From Chrysopilus asiliformis (lineage: Eukaryota > Arthropoda > Insecta > Diptera > Rhagionidae), in assembly GCA_964034945.1 (NCBI GenBank), contig OZ035961.1, forward strand, positions 76,076,188 to 76,140,187: DNA of 64,000 bases, in the 5' to 3' direction. Below, piece by piece: positions 36,173 through 47,486 of the stretch (positions are counted from its first letter, which is position 1; each line of letters opens with the position of its first letter). The notes under the pieces are model-generated. The model saw only the letters and a list, made by a program, of their open reading frames with translations. It had not been told where the DNA came from and ran no database searches. The position numbers and the translations under genes were made by a program.

Positions 36173-36386
36173 CTACAACTTTAGTATTCAACTTTTGTCA
36201 TAACTAATATTGCGTTTGTACGAATGACAATCTGGCATAAAAGAATGGACAAGTTCATTCTTTTATGAGAGATTGACATTTTCTGACAGAAAAAATTACA
36301 AAAATTATGCCATTTAGACGGGAATTAACATAATGACAAGAAAAAAATGACAAATTTGTCATTCGTGTAAATGTAGCATAAGTCTT
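36173..36386. mobile_element. Half copy of the large foldback element
   Basis: Matches the loop and right arm of 50611-50996 (from ACAACTTTAGTATTCAACTT to CGTGTAAATGTAGCAT). The left arm is missing except for its first bases (GCTACA), consistent with a deletion between short ACA matches. Confidence 0.85.
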
Positions 36387-36420
36387 CTATGATTTCAATG
36401 ACTGCTTTAAATTTCCTTAG

Positions 36421-36618
36421 GTGCAGATGCTATTGCTGCAGGGTAAAAGATATCGATTTACAGTGAAAGGCAAATATTTTTCATTTATTTGCAGAGTCCG
36501 TCCGATTAATCGGCTTCGGCCAATATGAACCCGAAGATTTGGCAGAAGCTGAAGCTGCAAGTGAACTGCCAAAAGTCAATGCAATGGAAATAAAAACAAA
36601 AGCAAGCTGCTGCGTTCA
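36421..36618 (+). CDS. Candidate exon(s) of an unrecognised gene, cut by a repeat
   Basis: After the acceptor TTCATTTATTTGCAG at 36494, a frame of about 41 codons reads SVRLIGFGQYEPEDLAEAEA followed by ASELPKVNAMEIKTKAS and runs straight into family-1 copy G at 36619. A possible 22-base exon upstream (36421-36442, between AAATTTCCTTAG and GTAAAA) would join in phase (VQMLLLQ + E). The content looks like real protein, but no family was recognised and no downstream exon was found. The intron between them contains a repeat seen at 26.1 and 56.8 kb. Confidence 0.3.
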
Positions 36619-37291
36619 TTATACCCGTATGGTGAAACCAAAGGGTATATTAGATTTGCCTTACCGTTTGTAACGCCAAGATCCCGTCATCACACAAAAA
36701 AATGAATTACACTAGTGTGTTTAGAATGATAAAAAAAATAAAAGCTTTTAATAATTAATTTTTGCATGTCCGTCCGTCTGTGGCGCGGATTGCGGGCGCA
36801 CGGATTGAGCTACAGACTTGAAATTTTGCGCAGATCCGTTTTTCGTAAAATGCGAGGCTAAGGGGTCCATTATGGATAACGATCGTAATCGTAACGATCA
36901 GAAATTGTGTGTTGTTGTTAGTGTTTTATACCAACAACAACAGGTGAATCTCGATCATTGCGATTACGATCGTTATCCATAATGGACCCCTAAGTTCGTT
37001 AATGGGCAAAAAGTTCGTTAATGGTACCTCCCATACGAAGGAAAACATTTTCTGCGAACATCTCAAAAACGGTGCATCTTATCAAAAAACGTGCAAGAAC
37101 AAAAGTTATTTAGGATATGTTCTACATAAAACTCCCATACATCAAAATCCGATTGGAATAAATTTTAAAAAATATTATTGGAAAATTTGACTTTAAAGTG
37201 GAATTTTGATACAACTGTTCGCCGTTCACTTAAATCACCATACGGATTTTCAATGATTGCCAGATTGGCAATTATAGCTTTTGTTATGTTT
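36619..37291 (+). repeat. Family-1 dispersed repeat, copy G
   Basis: Complete head-to-tail copy with a minimal microsatellite, interrupted by a foldback MITE at 36862-36990. Confidence 0.85.
36862..36990. mobile_element. Foldback MITE, TAA duplication, TGTTGTTGTTAG core
   Basis: Arms start GGGGTCCATTATGGATAACG; flanked by TAA at 36859-36861 and 36991-36993. It interrupts family-1 GGCTAAGTTCG at the same TAA used by the Harbinger element at 3413. The core is TGTTGTTGTTAGTGTTTTAT with an inverted partner. Confidence 0.9.
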
Positions 37292-37359
37292 TTTTTAAAC
37301 TCAAGTTTCCTACAAATTTCCGCGGCTCATCATAGGAATTTATTTGCAAGTAAAATTTC

Positions 37360-37650
37360 CTATGAGAGATATCAGGACATGTCCGTATTCAAGCTCATAA
37401 GACTCAACAGATTCCGATGGGCTGATCATGTCATCCGAATGAGTGAAAGTGACCCGGCTCGGAGTCTTCTGCGGTAGGTTATTAACAAGGCGACGAGGAA
37501 GACCCAATCTCAGATGGCAAGACGGCATTGACCAGGACGCGAAGAGAATTGGGATCCAAACTGGAGGACATCGGCATGTGACCGGGACCTCTGGCGAGAG
37601 ACACTGCGGCAGGCCAAAACCGGAAACCGCTTGTTTTGTACATGGAATTT
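37360..37650 (+). pseudogene. Non-LTR retrotransposon fragment (end of reverse-transcriptase ORF)
   Basis: The frame RLNRFRWADHVIRMSESDPA, then after a frameshift GRRRGRPNLRWQDGIDQDAK and NWRTSACDRDLWRETLRQAK, is the typical C-terminal tail of LINE ORF2 proteins (RWxGHVxRM ... GRPxxRWxDxV ... A.DRxxWR). No RT catalytic YADD region is present. Confidence 0.8.
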
Positions 37651-39325
37651 TTTTCTAAAACAACTGTTTTTAAAAATTTATAAAAGCGCGTTGTGGGACA
37701 ACCATTAGAGAACAAATTAACCGTATTCAGTTGACTGATTATGGTATTTTTTTTAATAAAAATTGTTCCTCAATGTTAACAAAATTTTCCTTTATTATTG
37801 ATGGAAATTGTTTGTGCTTTAGTTTTGGAAAATTTTCTATTATTTTTAACGACCATAAAGTTATTTTAATAGAACCGCAATTACTTGCCCTTACGATAAA
37901 CATTCATATTAGCGTTTTGCAAACCTTTGGCCGATGTTTAAGAAAAGGGCGGGCTTCGGTCAAAAACTGACCTTCGGTTGGACTCGAATTGTTTGTTCCG
38001 ATTTCACAAAAAAATTAAATCGTAATTTTCACTATTTTGGTTGAAAATCTTTTTTACGTGAATGCATGGAATAAATACATACCACTATTATGAAAGTCGC
38101 GCGACTCGTCGCACTGCGGCAAATCTGCCACTGCGGATTGTTTTGATATTATATTAGTCCGCAAGACCTGCGTTTCAAGCAATTTCAAGTCTACATCTTT
38201 TTGAGTGTGTATTCATCTTTTCCAGTGACACATTTCGAGGTTATGAGGAAGACAGGCCGTGGAGGTAAACGAGTTTTTCTTTTTCACATATTTATAATTA
38301 TCTGTTTGGAGGATATGAACTGAGCAATCGAAAAATAATTTGTTCATTTTTCAATATTTCTTAACTGTATTGAATGCACTTAAATTGAACTTGGAAGCTT
38401 GAACGGCATTGTTCGCTTATTGCGAAGGAAAAACCCAAGACTCATTAAGATTTTAATCCCCAAAAATTAAAAAAAAAACTTAGGTTTGACCGCTCATCGC
38501 ATAGCATCGTCCACAGTCGTTAAAAGCACACGTACTGTCATAATACCGAATGTACTGCGGAGCAGACTAGCGACTTTGGAGTCTACAAGACTCCCATAGT
38601 TTGGGGTTTTGTAGCTTGCGATTTTTCTACTAAAAATGCAAAAATATTTTGAGTGTTTAAACCCAATTTCTTTCATGAATTTCTAGTTTGAAATGCAAGG
38701 AATTTTTTTGAAATATTAAAACAAAGATCGTCTTTACCACTCCTGTTACATGGCGTCATTACTAAGTTTCAAATAGATAAAATTTGATCATAATATTCTA
38801 ATTGTAATTTTTAATAGCCCTAGCTCTTAGAATGGTAAATGGGGATAATAAATAGAGTTTATTCAATGAGATGGAGGAATCGAATGGATAATTTTTTCCG
38901 TGTTACATCGGATCCTCTTGCTTCATCTCACAGTGAAAAAATTTTCTCTAAAAATTTGTTCTAAGAGTTTATTCTCTAGATTATTTGTTCTCTGACAAAA
39001 GTGGCCTAAAAATTGACGCAAGTCGAACGTAAGACCAATGCGCGAAAAATTTACGTTTGTCTTTGAAAATTCGTGCTCTTAAGACCAAACTTTAACAAGT
39101 GACGCGTCTAAGATAATCGACCTGTTAATCATTTTTCTCAATTCGCCTAATATTCCGTAAACAATAAAATAGAAATAGTTTTTTCGATAGTTAGGATAAA
39201 ACGTTCAAATTTTAAATTCAGCACCCTTTGCTCGATAAACGTTTTCAGTCTAACTTTTCGATTCAATCGTGTAAGCAGAAGAAATACAATACCGTTTTCT
39301 CTGGGCAACTTTTCGCGCAGTTTTA
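37651..39325. other. Gene-free stretch
   Basis: AT-rich; no exon, RNA gene or clear element ends recognised. Confidence 0.35.
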
Positions 39326-39692
39326 AGCTAGAACCTGAATCGTACGTCGATGCGTCCGTCACGTTGACAGTTCGAGTAGAATCAACGGGCTGCTATGAGT
39401 ACTCCCCTAATAATACGTTTTCCGATGCGGCAACCGCATAGAGTAGGTCGAATTTCTACTTTTACATGCGGCAACGCACGGAAATGTCATTTCGCAAAAA
39501 AGTTTGTTTACGATTTAAGCAATTTAAGTATGGAACAAATTGAAAGTAATTGTTTCGACGATAAACTAATAGAAGAATTGCAAAACAATGAATTAACTCC
39601 AGATTCGTTGCCGTACCCAACTGTCACCGCATCGAACTGTCAACCGGACGCACGCATGACGGACGCATCGACGTACGATTCAGGTTCTAGCT
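39326..39692. mobile_element. Harbinger-type MITE, TTA duplication
   Basis: TIR of about 36 bases, AGCTAGAACCTGAATCGTAC..., identical at both ends as far as read; TTA at 39323-39325 and 39693-39695. A 107-codon open frame (39395-39718) crosses the right end and is unlikely to be a gene. Confidence 0.9.
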
Positions 39693-39719
39693 TTAGTGTC
39701 AGTTGCACCTTTCTCTGAG

Positions 39720-40627
39720 GTGCGTTCCTTTATTCCCGAGTAAAGTAAAGGTTGGGTTTGTCAAAGTTAGAACAGCTGATTGTCAAAGTTGAAATTTTAC
39801 CGAAGTTAACTCTGATTAAAAGAACGCGATTTGGTTAACTTTGACAGCAGTGATGTGCACAACAATACATTAAAAATATGTCGGACCAACAAATGATCAA
39901 AGCAAACTTTTTGGGAGCTGCGGAATAAAATCGACCATTATCCTGCACAAAACTCATTCGAAACTACGAGACGAATTGACAGTTGTAACCGTCTCAGTTA
40001 ACTTTATCGCGTTCTTTAATTACAATTAAAGTTAACTTTCTCAAACTCAGCTCTCGAGCAGAGTTGAGAAAAGTAACTTTGACAGCTTAAAGCCCATATC
40101 AGAATGCAGCAGCGTTTTCGGGGCAGCGGGCAGCAAAAGTTTCCCATTGGCTAAGAGCAAAATTATGACGTACTAAAAGCAGCAAAAATTCTCGCTGCTT
40201 TTTTAGCGCTATTTCTATTTTTACTGACGTTGCCCGAGCAGTAAATTTTCCATATAGGTCAAATATATGCTATACGCCGTCAGAACGCTAATGCCTTCAT
40301 TAATTTTATCTAAATCATCAATTACTGTAGACATTTTATGAACGAATAGATAAATTAACAAAATTTCACGAGAAATTCAAACAAATGAGAACTGTCAAAC
40401 TGATTTAACTCCGGATTCGTGCTGCTCCATTCCGTGATGGAAGTCAGCAAAACCAATTTTACTGCCAAGGCAGTTTTGCTGCCGCAGCGAATGCTGCTTC
40501 ATTCTGATATGCGCTTAACTTTGGCATTTAGGAACGGCAGTAAAGTTTACTGAGCGTTAACCGTAGGCATTTAAGAACGCATTTCTCTTTACCGCGGTTA
40601 ACCACGGTTAATAAAGGAACGCACCCC
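39720..40627. mobile_element. TIR element with GGTGCGTTCCTTTATT ends
   Basis: Left GGTGCGTTCCTTTATT and the inverted copy AATAAAGGAACGCACC. Repeated GTTAACTTTGACAG motifs inside. It contains the nested MITE at 40091-40515. The target duplication is unclear. Confidence 0.65.
40091..40515. mobile_element. Harbinger-type MITE, TAA duplication, nested
   Basis: The ends AGCCCATATCAGAATGCAGC and the complement AGCGCATATCAGAATGAAGC are flanked by TAA (40088-40090 and 40516-40518). Confidence 0.8.
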
Positions 40628-40997
40628 TGTCTCACTAATATTTTTCTATTTTTCGCATTTGTACAATTTTAAGATCATTAATTCTTAGGTGGGCTAGTCC
40701 TATAAAACAGGTCCGTCTGAATTTTTACTATTTGTATAGAGGAGGGGGAGAGTGGTATGTTGAAACTTTTGATCTATGAGATAATTTTATAAAATTACAT
40801 TCTGAATACTTTTTTGTATCGAGGAGTGGTCCGATTTTGTCTATTAACAAACTTGACTCCCATTTTACGAATAAAAACGGCCGTGCCAAATTTCAAGTCT
40901 ATGAATTAATTCGTTCTCAAGTTATCGTGTTCACGAACTGACGAACATGCAAAAATCAAGTCGTTTCATCATTCTAAGTACACTGGTGTAATTAATA

Positions 40998-41110
40998 TTT
41001 ATACTCTATACAGTAGAATCATGATAAATAGAATTTCAAGGGACCGCACATAAATACGAATTATCGGGATATTCAAATTAGCGGAATTACGGATTATCAA
41101 GAGTAAAAAA
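40998..41110. repeat. Tigger-like end fragment
   Basis: CAGTAGAATCATGATAAATAGAATTTC with nearby ACGAATTATC motifs; similar AATTATCAAGGGACCG sequence recurs at 42010. A matching opposite end was not found. Confidence 0.35.
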
Positions 41111-41537
41111 AGAAAAAAAAATACGAATTAATGAAATTTTTATTACGTAAAATGTGTTTGACATGAAAATTAAATTTTGAAAAAAATCTGTAACCAATAT
41201 GTTTTGAGACTTTCGCAAGCGACCAGTGACTTTACAAGAATGTTTGAAACGTCTTGTACACGATAAATAAATATATTTTATTATTAAATTATATGCGGTC
41301 AAATGGAAAAACTGTCAGATCAAAATTCGAAATTTTTTGTTAGCGTAAGCCTTGGAAGCAGGTTTTTTGATTGAAACAAAACTAACAGATATCGATTTAA
41401 AGAGTCAAAATTGCTTGCTACACACGTTCATCAAAATACTCCGCACTCGTCACCGTTTTACTTCGTTTCAAAATCATTTGATTTTTCGCATCGGCGAAAA
41501 ACGCGACTGAGTTCCTATCCATACTTGAATTTGGTAA

Positions 41538-41788
41538 AGCTCGATCCAGACTACACGATGTACGGGGTACGAGGTTGGCACGTACCCCGAACATCGAGTG
41601 TTTGGATGGGAAATTTGCACATGGTTTCACCTAGTGAGTAAAATCAGAAGCTGTTTGATTATCCTCGTACGTGGTAACCGCGTACACGAATGAGCAAAAC
41701 CCTGTGCAGTGTGGATGCAGTTCCATGTACGAGGAAACCAAAAACCTCGTATCTCGTACCCCGTACATCGTGTAGTCTGGATCGAGCT
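41538..41788. mobile_element. Harbinger-type MITE, TAA duplication
   Basis: TIR AGCTCGATCCAGACTACACG (about 36 bases, continuing ATGTACGGGGTACGAG), inverted at the right end; TAA at 41535-41537 and 41789-41791. Secondary hairpins such as GGTACGAGGTT/CGTACCCCG lie inside. Confidence 0.9.
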
Positions 41789-42082
41789 TAACGTCGTTTG
41801 ATGTTTTCTCAACGTTGTACGATAAACGTATAATAATTCGGCGAACGTGTTTAGCTAGCATAAACAAAATAAACTGTAAACAAACCAAGTTTGGAAGAAA
41901 CCCGCGAAAAACAAACAGAAATTCGATAAGAAAAAGTCATACACATTACTTAAGACGCTTTCTCGCCTCAAAGGCAAAAATAAAACGAATTATCCATCGG
42001 ATTTCGAGCATTAGTTTTTTACGAATTATCAAGGGACCGGCAAATTCATATGAATTCGTGGGATATACAAATTATTAGATTA

Positions 42083-42480
42083 CGAAGTAATATTAGATTT
42101 AATATACCATTTGTAACGCATCAAACCAATCGCTGTACACAAAAATTAACTATACTAGGGTGTTTGATATAAAAAAAGATTTTGATTTCCGCATGTCCGT
42201 CCGTCCGCCTGTGAACACTATAGCGGTCGGAAGGATTAAGCTAGACTAGAAACTTTACACAGATAAGTTTCTCGTAAAAAGTGAGGCTAAGTTCTTAAAC
42301 GGACAAACGAGAAACGCAACTATGTATACAAAATTTCAAGTCTATGGCACAATAGTTTCGAATGTTCTGATCACGGACAGACAAACAGACGAACAGACAG
42401 GCAGACGGATGGACATACGGAAATTAAAATTTGTTGTCATTCCAAACACCCCGGTGTAATTCATTTTTGTGTCCCGATGT
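42083..42480. repeat. Two family-2 copies head to head
   Basis: A forward copy (42083-42305, with TGTCCGTCCGTCCGCCTG) meets a reverse copy (42306-42480, with GACAGACAAACAGACGAACA). Confidence 0.7.
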
Positions 42481-42962
42481 AATTCATTCTGAAACGGCAA
42501 CTTAACAAAATTGTTTTTTTTTTGACATCCCGGAATAGTTATCGGGAAAAAACTTTTCATTTTATAACAATTTTCGTCGTATTTCGTACAAGTCAGTTAT
42601 ACGCATTTGGACTAGTTTTTCTTGAGCCTGAGTCCTTGAAATAATATCACTAATTTTGTCATTAAAAAGCATTGACATTTTTTTGAAAATTTAACCAAAA
42701 CCTTGTTCTAAATTGCATTGGTTGTACAAAAACTTATATAAATATATTTTTCTTTTACCATCAATCGTCAAACAAAAAGCGCTTTTCATCAAAATAGTGA
42801 GAGAGTCGCAACTTGATTGAAACACAATGTTTTCCCCTTCCCACAAATGAACGGAAATCCAAAAAGATTAACCAACACCGCGTAATCTTTTCACTAATTT
42901 CGCACAACTTCTCTATGAGGCTTTAGTCTTAAGTATTTCAAGATTTAATGCGAGATGTTTTT

Positions 42963-43492
42963 TTATATCCGTATGGTGAAACCAAAGGGTATATTAGATT
43001 TGCCTTACCGTTTGTAACGCCAAGATCCCGTCATCACACAAAAACATAACAAAAGCTATAATTGCCAATCTGACAATTATTGAAAACCCGTATGGTTGTA
43101 TTCATATCAAAATTCGAACAGTTGCTAGAGACTTGAAATTTTACGCAGATTAATTTTTCGTGAAATGCAAGGCTAAGTTCGTTAATGAGCAAAAATTGAC
43201 TATTAGAGGTGGGGGGGGGGGGGTGCCCCCCATACGAACGAAAACGTTTTTTGTAAATATCGCAAAAACTGTGCATCTCATCAAAAAAGTCCAAGAACAA
43301 AAGTTATTTAGGATATGATTCTACATAAAACTCCCATACATCAAAATCCGATTGGAATAAGTTTTAAAAAATCTTATTGGAAAGTTTACCTTCAAACTGG
43401 AATTTTGGTACAACTGTTCGAATTTTGATACGAATATCACCATACGGGTTTTGAATAATTGCCAGATTGGCAATTATAGCTTTTGTTATGTT
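42963..43492 (+). repeat. Family-1 copy H, internally rearranged
   Basis: The head TATATCCGTATGGTGAAACC is followed at 43043 by an inverted piece of the tail (AACATAACAAAAGCTATAAT), then the normal core resumes at 43124 and runs to TTTTGTTATGTTT. A run of 13 G lies at 43210-43222. Confidence 0.8.
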
Positions 43493-44820
43493 TAAAGATA
43501 CATACTGTTTTTCTCCTTTTTTTCAGTTTTTGGAAACTACATTTTCAAAAAAAAAAGAAAATTCTGAGACCTCTGATCAAACTGAACTTTGTTTTCCTAG
43601 GTATTTGCCCTATTCAACTCTTAGCCGGGTCCAAATTCTAGTAAAAAGATTTTTTTAGTGAATCTCTCTTGGTATTTTTTTTACAAATCACACGCTCTTA
43701 TCAAACATACTGTTCGAATGTTTTTTTTTCTTCATTTAAAAGCCGATAAAATTCTTCACATTTCTACTTTTTAGCGTAAATCGGTCTCCTTACCGTGAAA
43801 GTTGACGTAGGCTAAAAATGCCGCAGGTCTAAATTGTAAAATATGGTGGGTCGGGATTTTAGTACAAGTAATGAGCAGTTCACATCAACTATTTTAGTTT
43901 TAAACATATTTTTTCATAAAAATAAATTATGATTCATTTGGAGTTTTTGGGAGCCAACTATTTTCCATTATATTAACAACGTCAAGTCAAAATATTAAAT
44001 TTCTTGTTAAACAATTTTATAATCCGATATTATTTGATTTAAAATTTATTATTTTTCTCTGAAGTAACATCGATAGTTAATTAACTTTAATTGAGAGTAA
44101 ATACTTTTTATTGCTTTAGATAAAATTAGATTTTTTTTTAATTACCTGATATCGAATTTTCACTTTAATAACACTATTAAATTCGTTAATTACTTTAAGA
44201 AAAATAAACGAATATTTTTATTTATAAATTTTTAAGTTTAAGTCCTGGAAGAGAAGTTTTCTTTATACATAAAAATATTATTAAAAAGTTTTTTTTTTAA
44301 TAAGAAAAGACGTCTGTTAATTCTGAAGATTAGATTTTATTATTTTTATTATTTACCATTTATATTTTTATCAATGAAATTTTTATTATTTTTTATATAA
44401 TATCTTGTACATTGTTTTATTTGCATTTTTCAATTTTTCTCATTACGAATATAATTCCAGTATTTTTTTTTTGTTCTTTTCCAATTTTATATTATTTATA
44501 TTTTAAATGTTATTTTTATGTCGCTAACATAATATTTATTTCATTATTTTGTATTTTACGATTATTATATTTTAATTAATTCAAGTGTTACAAAGGGGAA
44601 TTTAAAACTTGCGTATTTAAAAACGATTTACAGAAATTTGCCATTGCTCACAAAAGGGCCTTGTATTTTATGCAAAGACCTCATCCGATTTTTTTAAAAA
44701 TATGAGTTACAAGGTGATTGAACCTTTTAAAAAATAGTCTCAAGTGAGAAATACATAACACCGTCATCGTCAACATCACGAAAAATTCTTATAACGAAGA
44801 CGGCGTCATGTGTTTCACAC
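43493..44820. other. Gene-free AT-rich stretch
   Basis: Nothing recognised; 44000-44600 is extremely AT-rich. Confidence 0.4.
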
Positions 44821-44824
44821 TTAA

Positions 44825-45551
44825 CCCTCTAGCCGGAATGTCCGACAAAAGGCGGGCTTCAGGGAATTCGCTTGTTTATAACGGGTAACAATTTTAATCG
44901 CCGGAACGTGTTACACTGACTTTTGTAATTTATCGCTTTAAGGAGCCGCTCCATTGCCATGACTTTTTACCATGACAAAAAAATGCAGGAAACTAGAGCA
45001 AGATAGACTTATGTAGATCTAAAAAGGAATGACTGAATACAAGTTAAACGCTATCCCTTCCAGTTTTACAATTTTATAGCAATAATATCAAACCTTATGC
45101 TATGAATATAATGTTCAAATTGGCATGGTAACAAAGCTTTTGAGAAAAAGCTTTTGGCATGCGAAGGAGAAAAATGACATCACGCTATAATAACAGTTTG
45201 AATGTGTCCGTGCTTACTATTCACTTACAGGGACAATGTGTGATTGTATTAGAAATCGCCATAAAATCGCCATAACAAAAGAGGAGAAATTATTTTTGCA
45301 TTTGCCGACAAATTTTTGCAGTTGATTCTTATCTCCCTTTCTCGCCAAGGCATCTTCACATAAATGTGTCTCATTTTTTTTGTCATGGTAAAAAGTCATG
45401 GCAATGGAGCGGCTCCTTTATATGACTTTTGTAATTTATCGCTTTACATGACTTTTGTAATTTAGCCCTGTACGTTGTCTTGGTTACGGTGTGTCGCAAG
45501 TTGAAAGTCATATTTTGGTGAATTTTTTTCGGAAATATTCCGGTTAGAGGG
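44825..45551. mobile_element. piggyBac-like element, TTAA-flanked
   Basis: Left CCCTCTAGCCGGAAT, right complement CCCTCTAACCGGAAT; TTAA at 44821-44824 and 45552-45555. It starts with CCC as piggyBac ends do. It is split by a MITE at 44941-45417; no transposase. Confidence 0.8.
44941..45417. mobile_element. Harbinger-type MITE, TTA duplication, nested
   Basis: TIR AGGAGCCGCTCCATTGCCAT continuing GACTTTTTACCATGACAAAA at both ends; TTA at 44938-44940 and 45418-45420. The host motif GACTTTTGTAATTTATCGCT appears three times around it. Confidence 0.9.
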
Positions 45552-45555
45552 TTAA

Positions 45556-47486
45556 ATTCAAAAATTGACAGCTTTTCTTCCTTTTTTTTTTAAACTACTC
45601 AACTCGTTGAAGTTCTATTTAACGTTCTGTGAAGGTAATTGGAAGTTCTGCCCCTCTCAAAGCACATCACATTGTAAAATTCGATGAAACCAGTCAAATC
45701 GAAATACCTCGAAAATAACATATTTTTAAAGAAAATAGTAATAACAAGATACTTCATCCTGATATCGAGGTCCATTTCTTTACAGATCGGCTCGGGTCTT
45801 ATTCGGACTTCGTCACCGCGTAAAAACCATCTAATCTTCTGAAGCGTTAAAGATCCTTGAGAAGTTTAGCAGAGAGGAGAAACAGGGGGGTCTACAGGCA
45901 AGGCCTAAATTTCAGGATGTATAAAATCTGATTAAGAACGAGATGTTATGATAAAAAATAGTCCAATACCCCAGCGGGGGCTCAGAAGATTCAGTTCTTC
46001 AAACGAATTTTATTTGTAAATGCGGTATGAATGTGAAATGGTGGCACTACACTCCTCCCAAAGTCAGGCGAATGGGATAGTGTAGATGGTGCATTCGTCT
46101 TGATCTACAATTCGTCGTGATTCAACCAAGTTTCGCTACTTTTGGCGCTTGGATCAGACGAATATGCCAACCTCTCTCGCCGCTGGCCTAAATGAAATCA
46201 GTTCTGTATTTGAATTCGGTTCGGTCAAACGCGAAAATATTCGTTTTTGTGAAATTTTTAAATTGAGATATCGTCGGCTGAATATTGGTTTACCGCGTAA
46301 AGATATTCAGATATACAGATGCACTTGGCGAATATTATCAAGGTGTGTCAAATCGCTCGCCAAAGTTTGATTCGCCTGAATTCGGCGACAGTGCAGTGAC
46401 ACTATAAAATATTATTTCAAGCATAATAAAAAAATTGTTTTTAATTTATGTTCTCCGCTTGTGTAGCAAGCAAACACGTGTTTTCGCGTAATCGTTCCTA
46501 ATAAAACACAAATTTAAGTAAATACACATTTTCTTTCTTTCTTAATGTTATTATTATAGTATTATTATGATTATATATAATTTTTATTTGTGAATTTTCC
46601 ATTCTTTTATAATTATTATTTTGTTTATTTCGTGTGGTATATTGATATTATTATTGTTATATTCTTTAATTTGTAGTTTAAAATATTTATTATCATGTAT
46701 TAAACTTGTATGAATTTTGCAAATTTATGATAATATAATTTAAGCGTTAAAAAATATGTCTACTATACTAAATTTTAATTCATTTTTTTGTCATCATTAT
46801 CAGAATTACAAGATTTTTGTTTTTAATGTTTTTTTTTTAAATATTACTTTATGTGAATCTGGTTTTTCTGTGTATTTTACCCCCAATTAAATTTTTATTA
46901 TTTTTTATGTTATTAAATTTGTTAAAAAAGTAGTCCTTTAATTATTTGTTCAATTGTGTTCTTCCTAATTTGTTTAATAAAACATTTAAGTTACAATCAA
47001 ATATTTTGTGGTATTGGATTTTGTTTATTGATTTTAAGGTTTTTTTTTTATATATCTAATAAACTAAATTTTATAGGTGACTCGACTTATTTTTTTTATT
47101 TCACAATCAATTACTTTATTATTTTTTTTTCATTATGTAAACAAGAAATTATGCAATATGATGAACTTTATTTTGTTCTTTAAATCCGGAATACCAACGA
47201 CTTAAAAATTTCTTGCGAAATCAATGATATTTTCACGGGTCAAATCAAATGATTATCTTCAAAGTTCTATCTTTTTTTTTTTGGTTGATATAATGTTTAT
47301 CAAGTACACTTTCTACAAGACATTTCCACATAATAATCTTAATAAAAAATATATGTATTGAATTCATACTTTTGACTTTTCTGTTTTTGTCATTTAAGTC
47401 ATTTGAAACAAAAGTAATTTTCGAATTAAAGTGATTAATTAATATTTTCCCCGTTATTATATCTTGTTCAAAATTTTATTAATGAT
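45556..47486. other. 3' flank of the KH gene, gene-free
   Basis: No exon recognised; 46520-47480 is almost pure A/T with many T runs. Confidence 0.4.

Noticed and set aside
39395..39718. 107-residue open frame
   Set aside because: It spans the right end of a Harbinger-type MITE and its duplicated TTA, so it is accidental.
41411..41888. Several overlapping frames on both strands
   Set aside because: They result from the palindromic structure of the MITE at 41538-41788.
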